Positions 26,838 to 35,169 of a stretch of 64,000 nt of DNA are shown here, in pieces. The translations under genes were made by a program, and so were the position numbers. The stretch lies in assembly GCA_945865365.1 (NCBI GenBank), contig CAMBDL010000002.1, forward strand, positions 62,001-126,000, given 5' to 3'. The stretch comes from Streptomyces griseus (GTDB lineage Bacteria; Actinomycetota; Actinomycetes; Nanopelagicales; Nanopelagicaceae). Each line of letters begins with the position of its first letter. Within the stretch, counting starts at the first letter, position 1. The notes under the pieces were generated by a model, which had not been told where the DNA came from, searched no databases, and worked only from the letters and a program-made list of their open reading frames with translations.

Positions 26838-28056
26838 GAGTACATTTTTTGCGTTGCTGTTAACTTTTTCTTTTGCAGCAAGTGCATTTGGTGATGCACC
26901 AGTTTCATTTTATTTTCATGGTTCTGGTTACGGACATGGTGTTGGTCTAAGTCAGATGGGTGCCAGGTCGATGGCGCTAGTAGGTCAGAATTCAGAGCAA
27001 ATTCTTAAATACTATTATAAAGATATTGCAATTGAAAAGTTCGATGATTCGAAGATTCTGCGTATAAATATAGGGCACTTACTTTCTACTGCAAAGTTGT
27101 CAACAATAACAAAAGAGTTACCTTTGCAAATCTCACAGGGAGATCTATTTGATCAAAGTGACGTATCTACGCTTACTCAAGCAGATTCCATAACTTTCTC
27201 AATTATTGGATCGACCGTAAGTCCTCGAGTAAGTCTTGGAAAAACAGTGCAAGTGCTCCCTAGAAATAAGGTTTTCACAGTTCGCTGGAGCGGAACTAGA
27301 TATTTAGAAGGCCCAGAGGCTGTAATTGCACTTGCTCACTCAGGCTTAACTCATAAGTATCGTTATGGGCAGATGCAAGTAAAGGCTGTAAAAACCCCGT
27401 TAGGTTACCGACTAGAGATCACAAACTCAGTACGTCTTGCCGATGAGTACTTGTGGGGAGTCAGTGAGATGCCTTCCTCATGGCCAGCTGCGGCATTAGA
27501 GGCCCAAGCAATTGCATCACGAACATACGCCTTCAGTAAGGCAGGTGTGTATAGAAGTACGTGTGATTGTGATTTATATGGCGAGATCTCTGATCAAAGA
27601 TTTTTAGGTTATGCAAAAGAGATTGAAAAGAAGTATGGAGTGTTGTGGAAAGAGACAGTTACTCGTACTTCCGGTTTAGTAATTACTCACAACGCTAAAC
27701 CCATTACTGCATACTTCTTCTCATCTTCTGGCGGTAAGACAGAGTTGGCAATTAATGCATGGGGAAGCGCTAGGGGTTACACCCAGATTGTTGATGATCC
27801 AGGCTCGCTCGACATAACGCTAAATCCCCGCTTCGTTGCCTGGGATCGAGAAGTAACGCAAAGCGTTGTTGCGGCAGCTTTTCTCTTACCTGATGTTGTA
27901 ACTCTAGATATCTTAAGTATTAATGAGAGTGGCACTGTCGCTCAAATCCAAGCAACATCAAGCAATGGAACTCAAGTGAGATTGCGCGGTGAAACGTTTA
28001 GGAGTCGAACTAAGATTCCATCGGCCTGGTTTGATTTAGTTAGCGTGCAGAATTGA
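26824..28056 (+). CDS. SpoIID/LytB domain protein, secreted
   Basis: Secreted protein of about 410 aa with a SpoIID/LytB domain, a fold known for peptidoglycan stem-less glycan cleavage in sporulation and as an amidase enhancer. The start MRMFKSTFFALLLTF gives a signal peptide ending SAFGDA. The domain carries YGHGVGLSQMGARSMA near the N-terminus and EYLWGVSEMPSSWP plus EAQAIASRTYAFSK in the middle. It overlaps the Wzt-like gene by 14 nt. In this non-sporulating type of bacterium its role is likely cell-wall remodelling, perhaps where glycans are attached. The 3' end overlaps convergent dapD by 21 nt. Confidence 0.88.
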   Translation: MRMFKSTFFALLLTFSFAASAFGDAPVSFYFHGSGYGHGVGLSQMGARSMALVGQNSEQILKYYYKDIAIEKFDDSKILRINIGHLLSTAKLSTITKELPLQISQGDLFDQSDVSTLTQADSITFSIIGSTVSPRVSLGKTVQVLPRNKVFTVRWSGTRYLEGPEAVIALAHSGLTHKYRYGQMQVKAVKTPLGYRLEITNSVRLADEYLWGVSEMPSSWPAAALEAQAIASRTYAFSKAGVYRSTCDCDLYGEISDQRFLGYAKEIEKKYGVLWKETVTRTSGLVITHNAKPITAYFFSSSGGKTELAINAWGSARGYTQIVDDPGSLDITLNPRFVAWDREVTQSVVAAAFLLPDVVTLDILSINESGTVAQIQATSSNGTQVRLRGETFRSRTKIPSAWFDLVSVQN

Positions 28057-28953
28057 ATTAAGCCCACCCCATGTACCAGTGCGGCTTACTATCTCAAGTG
28101 CTCCATCAAGTGAGTTACGACGGAATAAAATATTATTGGCACCTGACAACGTTGATGCCTTAACGATTGTGCCATCAGGAAGACGGATTTTTGAAGCAGC
28201 AGTTATGTAAGTTCCAGCTTCAATAATGCAGTTATCTCCAAGGGAGATTCCGCAACCAGAGTTAGCGCCGAGTAGCGACTTTTCACCGATTGAAATAACT
28301 TCTTTTCCGCCACCACTTAAAGTTCCCATGATTGATGCACCACCGCCAACATCGGTTCCATCGCCAACAACAACACCAGCAGATATGCGTCCTTCAACCA
28401 TCGATGCGCCTAGGGTTCCAGCGTTAAAGTTAACAAAACCTTCGTGCATGACGGTAGTTCCAGCGGCAAGGTGTGCTCCTAAGCGAACACGATCTGCATC
28501 GGCAATTCGAACTCCGTTCGGGACAACATAATCAACCATTCGAGGGAACTTATCTACCGAGAAAACTGTGATATGCCCATGAATTGCTCTTAGTCGAACA
28601 CGTGTAAGCTCAAAATCTTCTACTGCGCAAGGGCCAACTGAGGTCCAAACAACGTTGCTGAGTAATCCAAAAACGCCATCAAGTGATGCACCGTGTGGCT
28701 TAATCAAACGGTGTGAGAGTAGATGCAGGCGAAGATAAGCATCGAGTGCTGATGTCGGGGCAGTGGAGAGTTCTATCTCTATGCTCACTAACTCGCGGCT
28801 CACGCCTCGCGCAGTATCAGCACCGACAAGTGCGCTCAGGCCCTGTGGAACTTCTGGGGAAAGTGCGCCGAGAGTGGGATGTGGAAACCAGGCATCGAGA
28901 AGTTTTCCATGTGCATACGTTGCAATTGCATGGCCGGAAGCGATTGTCGTCAT
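28036..28953 (-). CDS. dapD: Tetrahydrodipicolinate N-succinyltransferase (actinobacterial type)
   Basis: Succinylates tetrahydrodipicolinate in the lysine / meso-diaminopimelate pathway, 305 aa. The C-terminal half shows left-handed beta-helix hexapeptide repeats (for example VVGDGTDVGGGASIMGTLSG). The N-terminal region differs from E. coli DapD and matches the longer actinobacterial class. Its pathway partner dapC lies at 44519. Leaderless start at ATG 28953, divergent from the LOG gene. Confidence 0.92.
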   Translation of the reverse strand: MTTIASGHAIATYAHGKLLDAWFPHPTLGALSPEVPQGLSALVGADTARGVSRELVSIEIELSTAPTSALDAYLRLHLLSHRLIKPHGASLDGVFGLLSNVVWTSVGPCAVEDFELTRVRLRAIHGHITVFSVDKFPRMVDYVVPNGVRIADADRVRLGAHLAAGTTVMHEGFVNFNAGTLGASMVEGRISAGVVVGDGTDVGGGASIMGTLSGGGKEVISIGEKSLLGANSGCGISLGDNCIIEAGTYITAASKIRLPDGTIVKASTLSGANNILFRRNSLDGALEIVSRTGTWGGLNSILHAN

Positions 28954-28965
28954 GGGCTAAGCCTA
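28954..28965 (-). promoter_or_regulatory. Leaderless promoter of dapD
   Basis: TAGGCT (28965-28960, minus strand) ends 6 nt before the dapD ATG. It shares a 30-nt intergenic region with the oppositely directed LOG promoter. Confidence 0.6.
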
Positions 28966-28970
28966 ACCCC

Positions 28971-28983
28971 TATCCTTGCAGGC
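28971..28983 (+). promoter_or_regulatory. Leaderless promoter of the LOG-family gene
   Basis: TATCCT (28971-28976) ends 7 nt before ATG 28984. This supports that start over an in-frame extension to 28879, which would run through dapD. Confidence 0.6.
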
Positions 28984-29517
28984 ATGCGTATCGGTGTTTT
29001 TTGCTCCTCATCAGCGACTATCGACCCTAAATATGTTGAACTCGCCTACCAACTTGGCGAGGGAATTGGCCTTAAATCCTGGGAGCTCATTACTGGGGGC
29101 GGCCATATTTCAATGATGGGTGCCATCTCTCGTGGTGCACGAGCAGTTGGAGGCAGAACTGTAGGTGTGATTCCACAAGCACTAGTCGATATTGAGTTTG
29201 CCGATCACGACAATGAAGAGTTACACATTGTTGAAACAATGGGCGAGCGCAAAGCGATGATTACAGATATCTCAGATGCCTTTATCACTTTGCCAGGTGG
29301 CGCCGGAACCTTAGAAGAGTTTTTTGAAATCTGGGTTGGACGTTATTTAAAGTTTCATACTAAGCCGATAGTCATCCTCGATCCATTTGGAGTTTATGAC
29401 CCACTGCTTGAATTGTTTATTCACCTTGAGAGTGAAAACTTTATTAAGCCAGGAATGCGAGAGTTGATTACTTGGACAACAAATGTTAACGATGCGCTTG
29501 AGGCTTGCAAAAAATGA
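28984..29517 (+). CDS. LOG-family protein (TIGR00730), putative nucleoside-5'-monophosphate phosphoribohydrolase
   Basis: Rossmann-fold protein, 177 aa, of the Lonely Guy / YvdD family that releases bases (cytokinins in plants) from nucleoside monophosphates. The N-terminus is MRIGVFCSSSATIDPKY, followed by the GGG site and the catalytic PGGAGTLEEFFE motif. In actinobacteria it is usually found near dapD, as here. It overlaps the SRPBCC gene by 4 nt. Physiological substrate unknown. Confidence 0.9.
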   Translation: MRIGVFCSSSATIDPKYVELAYQLGEGIGLKSWELITGGGHISMMGAISRGARAVGGRTVGVIPQALVDIEFADHDNEELHIVETMGERKAMITDISDAFITLPGGAGTLEEFFEIWVGRYLKFHTKPIVILDPFGVYDPLLELFIHLESENFIKPGMRELITWTTNVNDALEACKK

Positions 29518-29963
29518 GAAGTAACCACATTGCAATATCAATTGTGATTGATGCACCTATCCAGAAAGTGTGGGATTCCCTCGCCGATTGGGAGCGACAA
29601 GGTGAATGGATGTTGGCAACAAAAATCTGGGTTACCTCTGAGATAAGAGTTGGAGTTGGAACGCAGATTCAAGCACTGACTGGTTTTGGAAAACTTGGAA
29701 TTCTTGATGTAATGCGAGTAACAGAGTGGAACCCACCAGTGAGTGCCGATGTTGTTCACACTGGATCGGTTATAAAGGGGACGGGGCGATTTGAATTAAT
29801 CTCAATGAGCCCCTCTCAAACGCGCTTTAATTGGTCAGAAGAGATACTCGCTCCGCGCTTGATCTTCTTACTAATCTGGCCAGGGATCTATTCGGGAGTT
29901 CGTATCTCCCTTTTTAGGTTTGCTCAAACATTCCGTCACATCACAGGTGAGCCGAAGGCGTAG
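29514..29963 (+). CDS. SRPBCC-fold protein
   Basis: Helix-grip (START-like, polyketide cyclase/dehydrase) protein, 149 aa. Typical opening: ISIVIDAPIQKVWDSLADWERQGEWM, with the conserved DAP..VW pattern. A hydrophobic C-terminal stretch (LIFLLIWPGIYSGVRI) is present. The start is set at ATG 29514, overlapping the LOG stop (ATGA). It likely binds a small hydrophobic ligand; nothing in the sequence identifies which. Confidence 0.8.
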   Translation: MRSNHIAISIVIDAPIQKVWDSLADWERQGEWMLATKIWVTSEIRVGVGTQIQALTGFGKLGILDVMRVTEWNPPVSADVVHTGSVIKGTGRFELISMSPSQTRFNWSEEILAPRLIFLLIWPGIYSGVRISLFRFAQTFRHITGEPKA

Positions 29964-29973
29964 GTATTGCCAG

Positions 29974-29985
29974 TAACCTTGGGGT
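29974..29985 (+). promoter_or_regulatory. Leaderless promoter of the sigma-4-like gene
   Basis: TAACCT (29974-29979) ends 6 nt before ATG 29986. No ribosome site is present. Confidence 0.6.
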
Positions 29986-30177
29986 ATGAGCGAATCTGCG
30001 ACACTGGCTGAGGTATTAGCCTCGTTGCCAGATGAGGAGCGCTTCATTCTGACCATGCACTACCTGCGACAGATGTCGCCACTGCAGATCTCTCAGCTGC
30101 TGTCGGTGCCAGAGCAGGCAGTTGAAGGCGTTATTAGCTCTGGAAAGGCGCGGCTGAGCCAGATTTTGGGGCTTTAA
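29986..30177 (+). CDS. Solitary sigma-factor region 4-like mini-protein (63 aa)
   Basis: The entire protein corresponds to a sigma-70 region 4 helix-turn-helix: SLPDEERFILTMHYL, QMSPLQISQLLSVPEQAVEG, SGKARLSQILG. No region 2 or 3 precedes it, and the stretch upstream is the unrelated SRPBCC gene, so it is not a broken sigma factor in this sequence. A free region 4 could bind -35 DNA, the beta-flap of RNA polymerase or an anti-sigma factor. It may be a small transcription modulator. It has its own leaderless promoter and lies just upstream of DUF3117. Confidence 0.78.
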   Translation: MSESATLAEVLASLPDEERFILTMHYLRQMSPLQISQLLSVPEQAVEGVISSGKARLSQILGL

Positions 30178-30181
30178 AGCC
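30170..30181. repeat. 12-bp palindrome GGCTTTAAAGCC around a stop codon
   Basis: A perfect 12-bp palindrome spans the stop codon of the sigma-4-like gene. It is followed by a second small hairpin, GGAAA (30183-30187) with TTTCC (30193-30197). No T-tract follows either. They may slow or stabilise transcript ends before the DUF3117 leader; no function is demonstrated. Confidence 0.3.
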
Positions 30182-30264
30182 AGGAAAGCCGATTTCCCAC
30201 ACACCTGCACTTTGCGAGATACTTCTCCTCTTACCCCTTACACATCGCACAAAGGAGTCTTCCC

Positions 30265-30444
30265 ATGGCAGCCATGAAACCCCGAACTGGTGATGGTCCT
30301 ATGGAGGTCACAAAAGAGGCTCGCTCCCTTGTCATGCGAATTCCACTTGAAGGTGGTGGGCGCTTGGTCGTAGAGCTCAATGCAGAGGAAGCAAATAATC
30401 TCAGCGCCGCACTTCATGCCGCGGTCGCTTTAGTTAAGAAGTAA
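30265..30444 (+). CDS. DUF3117 family protein (59 aa)
   Basis: Small gene found by reading the gap before pepA. The product opens MAAMKPRTGDGPMEVTKEA and continues VMRIPLEGGGRLVVEL, which I recognise as the highly conserved actinobacterial DUF3117 family (the size class of mycobacterial Rv1211). AAAGGAG at 30251-30257 sits 7 nt before ATG 30265, so unlike its neighbours it is translated with a conventional leader of up to about 80 nt. The function of the family is unknown; the near-invariant N-terminus implies an essential binding surface. Confidence 0.9.
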   Translation: MAAMKPRTGDGPMEVTKEARSLVMRIPLEGGGRLVVELNAEEANNLSAALHAAVALVKK

Positions 30445-30458
30445 AGCAGTCAGGGCGT

Positions 30459-30471
30459 TAGCCTTCTTCGC
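30459..30471 (+). promoter_or_regulatory. Leaderless promoter of pepA
   Basis: TAGCCT (30459-30464) ends 7 nt before ATG 30472, within the 27-nt gap after DUF3117. Confidence 0.55.
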
Positions 30472-31962
30472 ATGTCATCCATACTCTACGGCGCTTTAGT
30501 AGACCTAACCCAAGCCATAAAAGCCGATTCCATCGCGCTTGGTTATATAAAAAATGATGCCGGTGAGTTTTCTTTTCAAGCCCCCGGAAATCTCATCACT
30601 GAGATTGAAAAACATTTTGATCTCAATTTAGTTGATGAACTCTCCTTCTTTTCTCCAAGCGGCAAGAGCGGTGAGCTATTCGAAATTCCAGTGAGCGCAA
30701 AAGATGCCACAACAGATCGTTTGTATTTAACATCCCTAGGCGATGCTTCAACTCCTGCTCACAGAGTCGCTGCAACTACGATCGCTCGAAAAGTACGCGG
30801 GAAAAAAGTAACAGTCTATTCAGCGTGCGCTGTCAATAAACGCGATGTTCGCGAGCACGCCATCTCATTAACAATGGGTGCATATTTATGGAGTCTGAAA
30901 AGTGGCAAGCCTGCCGATGTTCCAATTTTTTACGTTGCAACACATGATGAAGGGACGGTAAATGCTGCTATCACTATTTCGAAAGCGGTTGCGCGTGCTC
31001 GCAATTTGGTTCATACGCCTTCTAATATTAAAACTCCTGCGTGGATGGCTGCACAAGCCAAAGAGTTTGCCAAAGGAAGTGATTTAAAAGTAAGAGTTCT
31101 TGCAGGAAAGGAGTTAAAAGATTTTGGTGGCCTGTGTGCAGTAGGAAATTCATCGCCTCACCCAGGACCGCGCTTTATTGAGGTTTCTTATTTACCTAAA
31201 GCCAAAAAAGCTTCCCATGGTGCTCTTCCGCACGTTGTCTTGGTAGGCAAGGGGATTACCTTTGATACAGGTGGAATCAATCTAAAAAGACCATACGATC
31301 TGATGATTCCAATGAAGTCAGATATGGCAGGTGCGGCGGCAATCCTTGCAACACTCACAGCTTTAGAAGAGTTGCAACCACATGTTCGCGTTACAGCACT
31401 CATGATGTGCGCAGAAAACGCTATCTCTGGCACCGCTCAACGCCCCAGTGATGTTATCTCTCACTATGGAGGCACCACGGTAGAGGTTATCGACACTGAT
31501 GCTGAGGGCCGATTAGTACTTGCCGATGGTCTTGCTTACGCCGATATTAATTTAGATCCAGATTATTTAGTAGACATTGCAACATTGACTTCTTCGGCAA
31601 CTCTTGGCCTAGGCCGTCAGTACGCAGCTATGTATACGCGTGATGACACACTTGCTAAGCAACTCTCGAAAGCTGGAGCAGAATCTGGTGACCGCGTTTG
31701 GCATATGCCGTTGATCGATGATTATAAAACTGCACTTGCAAGTGACATTGCTGATTTCAATCACCATGCCAAAAAGGGAGCGTTCTCTGCTGGTTCAGTA
31801 ACGGCAGCTTTGTTCTTAGAACACTTTGCAGGTAACCGTCGCTGGGTGCACTTAGATATCGCCGGCACGGGGCGTAGCGAAGTTGATGCTGGTGAAAATC
31901 CAAAAGGTGGAACTGGTTTTGGTGTTCGCTTGCTCACTGAATGGATCATGAATCTCACATGA
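30472..31962 (+). CDS. pepA: Leucyl aminopeptidase (M17)
   Basis: Cytosolic di-zinc aminopeptidase, 496 aa. The C-terminal catalytic domain has VGKGITFDTGG, PMKSDMAGAAA and the invariant DTDAEGRLVLADGL carrying metal ligands and the catalytic Arg. The N-terminal M17 domain is more variable. It overlaps the O-methyltransferase gene by 4 nt. Role: peptide recycling for amino acids. Confidence 0.94.
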   Translation: MSSILYGALVDLTQAIKADSIALGYIKNDAGEFSFQAPGNLITEIEKHFDLNLVDELSFFSPSGKSGELFEIPVSAKDATTDRLYLTSLGDASTPAHRVAATTIARKVRGKKVTVYSACAVNKRDVREHAISLTMGAYLWSLKSGKPADVPIFYVATHDEGTVNAAITISKAVARARNLVHTPSNIKTPAWMAAQAKEFAKGSDLKVRVLAGKELKDFGGLCAVGNSSPHPGPRFIEVSYLPKAKKASHGALPHVVLVGKGITFDTGGINLKRPYDLMIPMKSDMAGAAAILATLTALEELQPHVRVTALMMCAENAISGTAQRPSDVISHYGGTTVEVIDTDAEGRLVLADGLAYADINLDPDYLVDIATLTSSATLGLGRQYAAMYTRDDTLAKQLSKAGAESGDRVWHMPLIDDYKTALASDIADFNHHAKKGAFSAGSVTAALFLEHFAGNRRWVHLDIAGTGRSEVDAGENPKGGTGFGVRLLTEWIMNLT

Positions 31963-32585
31963 AAATAGATCCACATGCATTCGCTGAAAATTTTATACCT
32001 GAAGACCACTTTAAGTCACAGGCTCGCGCACGTGGAGTTGAAGTTGGAGCAGTAGATGTAACTCCAGGTGCAGGTGCTTACTTGCGTCATTTAGCATTTA
32101 CACTTTCGGCACAAGCTGTTGTTGAGGTCGGAACGGGCTCAGGTGTCGGCAGTTTATGGTTACTCGATGGAATGTTGACAAGTGGAACGTTAACTTCAAT
32201 TGATGATGAGATGGAACACACCCAAATTGCCAAGTTAGCATTTGCAGATGCTGACGTTGCGCAGACTCGTTATCGCTTGATTACAAACTCGGTTTTAGAT
32301 GTCATCTCAAAGCTTACAGATCGCGCTTATGATCTAGTTGTTTTGCGCCATAATCCGGAGGATTTAGCCTTTGTTATTAGTGAAGCACACCGTATTTTGA
32401 GAAGTGGGGGTGCCCTCGTTATAGATAACTACTTTGGGGGCTCAAAGGTCAATGATCCAGCCCAGCGCGATCCTAAGACAGTTGCGCTGCGAGATGCTGG
32501 GAAAATCATTAAAAATGACACAGAGCATTGGGTGAGTACCTTGATTTCATCTGGTGATGGTTTGTTAGTTGCGACTAAGCTGTAG
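31959..32585 (+). CDS. O-methyltransferase family 3 protein
   Basis: SAM-dependent methyltransferase, 208 aa, of the catechol-O-methyltransferase-like family. Motif I is VVEVGTGSGVGSLWLLDGM, followed by the acidic LTSIDDEMEH and YDLVVL/GGALVIDNYFGG. The start is set at ATG 31959, overlapping the pepA stop (ATGA). It matches the neighbour of sigE in mycobacteria (Rv1220c), but sigE and rseA are missing and htrA follows directly. Substrate unknown. Confidence 0.87.
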   Translation: MKIDPHAFAENFIPEDHFKSQARARGVEVGAVDVTPGAGAYLRHLAFTLSAQAVVEVGTGSGVGSLWLLDGMLTSGTLTSIDDEMEHTQIAKLAFADADVAQTRYRLITNSVLDVISKLTDRAYDLVVLRHNPEDLAFVISEAHRILRSGGALVIDNYFGGSKVNDPAQRDPKTVALRDAGKIIKNDTEHWVSTLISSGDGLLVATKL

Positions 32586-32597
32586 CAGAATGAAACT
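32586..32597 (+). promoter_or_regulatory. Weak candidate leaderless promoter of htrA
   Basis: CAGAAT (32586-32591) ends 6 nt before ATG 32598. It keeps the A2 and T6 positions of a -10 box but has C at position 1. Readthrough from the methyltransferase gene is the alternative. Confidence 0.3.
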
Positions 32598-33719
32598 ATG
32601 ATTTTTCCAAGAGCAAAGAAGTCAGAGTTGGCACCAGCATGGTGGGAGATTAATAGTGCTCCAAAAAACTCTAAGGGAACTATCGTTTTAGTCGCTGTTC
32701 TTGCCGGAACTCTTGGTGGAATTCTTGGAGTTAATGCAACGGGCTCGCCATTGTTTAATGGTGCAAATCTAGTCTCGTCCTCTAGCACTATTGAAAGAGC
32801 ACCAGATTCAGTTGCTGGAATCGCTAAAAGAGTTCTGCCATCTGTTGTCTCAATTACAACTAGATCAACTGAAGGCAGTGGAACTGGTTCAGGATTTGTC
32901 ATTGATAGTGATGGATATATTTTGACAAATAACCACGTTATTGCAGATGTAGCAGAAAATACTGGAACAATTCGCGTCGCACTAAGCAATGGAGATGTAT
33001 ACAACGGAACAATTCTTGGACGCGACTCTTCATATGATTTAGCTGTTTTAAAAATTAATGCAAAAAATCTACCAGCTCTACAATTCGGCGATAGCGACAA
33101 AATCGCTGTAGGAGATCCAGTCATTGCTATTGGTTCGCCTCTTGGATTATCGGGAACAGTCACGCTAGGAATTATTAGTGCCAAAGATCGTCCGGTAACA
33201 GCAGGTGACTCGGCAACTGATAGTTCATTTATTAATGCACTGCAGACTGATGCAGCAATTAATCCTGGAAATTCAGGTGGTCCCTTAGTTGATGCAACAG
33301 GTGCAGTTATCGGAGTAAATTCAGCGATAGCCTCACTTGGAACTTCGTCCCAAACAGGTTCCATCGGTCTTGGTTTTGCTATTCCAATAAATCAAGCAAG
33401 GAAGACTGCAGATCAACTGATTAAATCTGGCAAGGCCACATATCCAGTAATAGGAGTGGCTTTGGATATGAACTATGACCGCCTTGGAGCCCTTATTGCG
33501 ACAACGAGTTCGGCAGTTATGGCGGGTGGCCCGGCCGATAAAGCAGGGCTAAGACCAGGTGATGTCATAGTCAAGTTTGAGAACCGTGAAATAAATACAC
33601 CTGAGGAGTTAATCGTTGCAGTGCGCGCGCAAAGCGTGGGCGACCGGGTAAAGCTTATTTATCTGCGCAAGGGTAAGGAATTGAGCGCAACCCTGACCTT
33701 AATCGCTGCGAAAAATTAA
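32598..33719 (+). CDS. HtrA/DegP-type membrane-anchored serine protease
   Basis: Envelope quality-control protease, 373 aa. One N-terminal TM helix lies at about residues 28-50, after a short cytoplasmic tail. The trypsin-like domain has the triad H113 (TNNHVIA), D147 (SYDLAVLKI) and S226 (NPGNSGGPLV). One C-terminal PDZ domain (about residues 280-370) includes GPADKAGLRPGDVIVKF. In mycobacteria the equivalent gene sits in the sigE-rseA-htrA-tatB cluster; only htrA-tatB remain here. Confidence 0.94.
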   Translation: MIFPRAKKSELAPAWWEINSAPKNSKGTIVLVAVLAGTLGGILGVNATGSPLFNGANLVSSSSTIERAPDSVAGIAKRVLPSVVSITTRSTEGSGTGSGFVIDSDGYILTNNHVIADVAENTGTIRVALSNGDVYNGTILGRDSSYDLAVLKINAKNLPALQFGDSDKIAVGDPVIAIGSPLGLSGTVTLGIISAKDRPVTAGDSATDSSFINALQTDAAINPGNSGGPLVDATGAVIGVNSAIASLGTSSQTGSIGLGFAIPINQARKTADQLIKSGKATYPVIGVALDMNYDRLGALIATTSSAVMAGGPADKAGLRPGDVIVKFENREINTPEELIVAVRAQSVGDRVKLIYLRKGKELSATLTLIAAKN

Positions 33720-33733
33720 AGAGCAGTGGCAGG

Positions 33734-33745
33734 TAGGCTTACCTT
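33734..33745 (+). promoter_or_regulatory. Leaderless promoter of tatB-mrp
   Basis: TAGGCT (33734-33739) ends 6 nt before ATG 33746. Confidence 0.55.
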
Positions 33746-34051
33746 ATGTTCTTTGATATCGGTGCTGGTGAGCTATTAGGGCTTGCACTGTTGGCAATGC
33801 TTTTAGTTGGACCAGAGCGTCTACCTAAAGTTGCCGTTGAAGCAGCTAAATGGGTCAAGAAGATTCGTAATTTATCGCAGATCGCAACCGCTGAATTAAA
33901 AGAGAATTTAGGACCAGGTTTTGAAAACTTACAACCTAAGGATTTGCACCCCAAAACTTTTGTGAAGAAGCAGTTAGCCGATCTTATGGAGGAGCAACCA
34001 GTTGCAAAACCTAAGCGCCCTGAAGCGCGAATCGATCCTGATTTAATATGA
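33746..34051 (+). CDS. tatB: Twin-arginine translocase subunit TatB
   Basis: Sec-independent translocase component, 101 aa. The single N-terminal TM helix with the FFDIGAGELLGLALLAML start, the conserved Glu and the hinge VGPERLPK are followed by an amphipathic helix and a variable charged tail. No tatA or tatC is in the window. It overlaps mrp by 4 nt. Confidence 0.9.
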   Translation: MFFDIGAGELLGLALLAMLLVGPERLPKVAVEAAKWVKKIRNLSQIATAELKENLGPGFENLQPKDLHPKTFVKKQLADLMEEQPVAKPKRPEARIDPDLI

Positions 34052-35169
34052 GTTTAATTGATCAATTAGCGCAAGCGCTTACTTCTGTACAAGATCCCGA
34101 ACTTCATCGTTCTATCACTGATTTGGGAATGGTTGAAGATCTCACTGAAATCAATGGAGATGTTTCGGTACAGATTCTTCTAACTATTTCTGGTTGTCCC
34201 ATGCAAGATCGACTACGCAGCGATATCACAACCACGCTGGCAAAAATAGTTGGAGTGAAATCTGTGCAGTTAACTTTTGGTGTAATGAATCAAGAGCAGC
34301 GCGATAATGTGAAGAAGATAATGCGCAATGGTCGTGAAAAATTTATTCCATTTGCCCAACCAGACTCACTCACCCGAGTAATCGGAATCGCCTCTGGTAA
34401 AGGTGGCGTTGGAAAATCTTCGGTTACGGTCAATCTTGCAGTCGCTGCAGCAGCTAAAGGTCTGCGCGTAGGAATCTTGGATGCCGATGTTTACGGACAT
34501 TCAATTCCACGCCTGATGGGTTTGATGGGCCAACGACCAACAGCTATTGATCAAATGTTTATTCCACTTGAATCTTATGGGGTAAAGACTGTATCGATGG
34601 AGATGTTTAAGCCTGAGCGCAGCGATGCGGTGGCATATCGTGGCCCACTTTTGCATCGAGTACTCGAGCAGTTGTTATCTGATGCTTATTGGGGCGATTT
34701 AGACTTACTACTCATCGATTTACCACCAGGAACTGGAGATCTTGCAATCTCGCTCGGCCAGTTGATTCCAACATCTGAAATCTTAGTTGTCACAACTCCG
34801 CAGATTGCTGCCGCTGAAGTTGCCGAACGCGCAGGTCGAATTGCGCACCAGATTCATCAGCAGGTGATTGGTGTCGTTGAAAATATGTCTGAATACACCG
34901 ATGCTGCAACGGGTCAAATGGTTTCACTTTTTGGAAATGGTGGAGGCGAGGAAACTGCTAAGCGACTTTCAACACTTGTAGGCAACGATGTTCCGCTACT
35001 TGGGAAAATTCCATTTAGCGTCGACCTTCGCATGGGTGGCGATCAAGGCATTCCCGTAGTTATTGCAGCTCCAGAATCGGCTAGCGCGCTGGCTTTAACG
35101 CACATTACAGAAAGATTAATAAAGCGTAATAAATCTTTACTTGGAGTCCGCCTGGGGATTGCTACGTAA
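34048..35169 (+). CDS. mrp: Mrp/NBP35-type P-loop iron-sulfur carrier
   Basis: Iron-sulfur cluster carrier/assembly ATPase, 373 aa. The N-terminal MIP18 (DUF59) domain covers about residues 1-90, with ISGCPMQDRLR. The deviant Walker A SGKGGVGKSS lies near residue 117, followed by ILDADVYGHSIPRLMG and LLIDLPPGTGD. The CxxC cluster ligands of canonical Nbp35 in the C-terminal part are not obvious here. Its 3' end overlaps convergent DUF1003 by 33 nt. Confidence 0.92.
   Translation: MSLIDQLAQALTSVQDPELHRSITDLGMVEDLTEINGDVSVQILLTISGCPMQDRLRSDITTTLAKIVGVKSVQLTFGVMNQEQRDNVKKIMRNGREKFIPFAQPDSLTRVIGIASGKGGVGKSSVTVNLAVAAAAKGLRVGILDADVYGHSIPRLMGLMGQRPTAIDQMFIPLESYGVKTVSMEMFKPERSDAVAYRGPLLHRVLEQLLSDAYWGDLDLLLIDLPPGTGDLAISLGQLIPTSEILVVTTPQIAAAEVAERAGRIAHQIHQQVIGVVENMSEYTDAATGQMVSLFGNGGGEETAKRLSTLVGNDVPLLGKIPFSVDLRMGGDQGIPVVIAAPESASALALTHITERLIKRNKSLLGVRLGIAT

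Noticed and set aside
29986-30177. Full ECF sigma factor
   Set aside because: Only region 4 is encoded; no region 2 exists in any frame upstream, where the SRPBCC gene lies.
32429-33364. 311-codon open frame on the minus strand opposite htrA
   Set aside because: It is the antisense shadow of the well-supported htrA gene and runs into the methyltransferase gene. It has no recognisable motif and an amino-acid pattern typical of mirrored Ala/Val/Ser codons.
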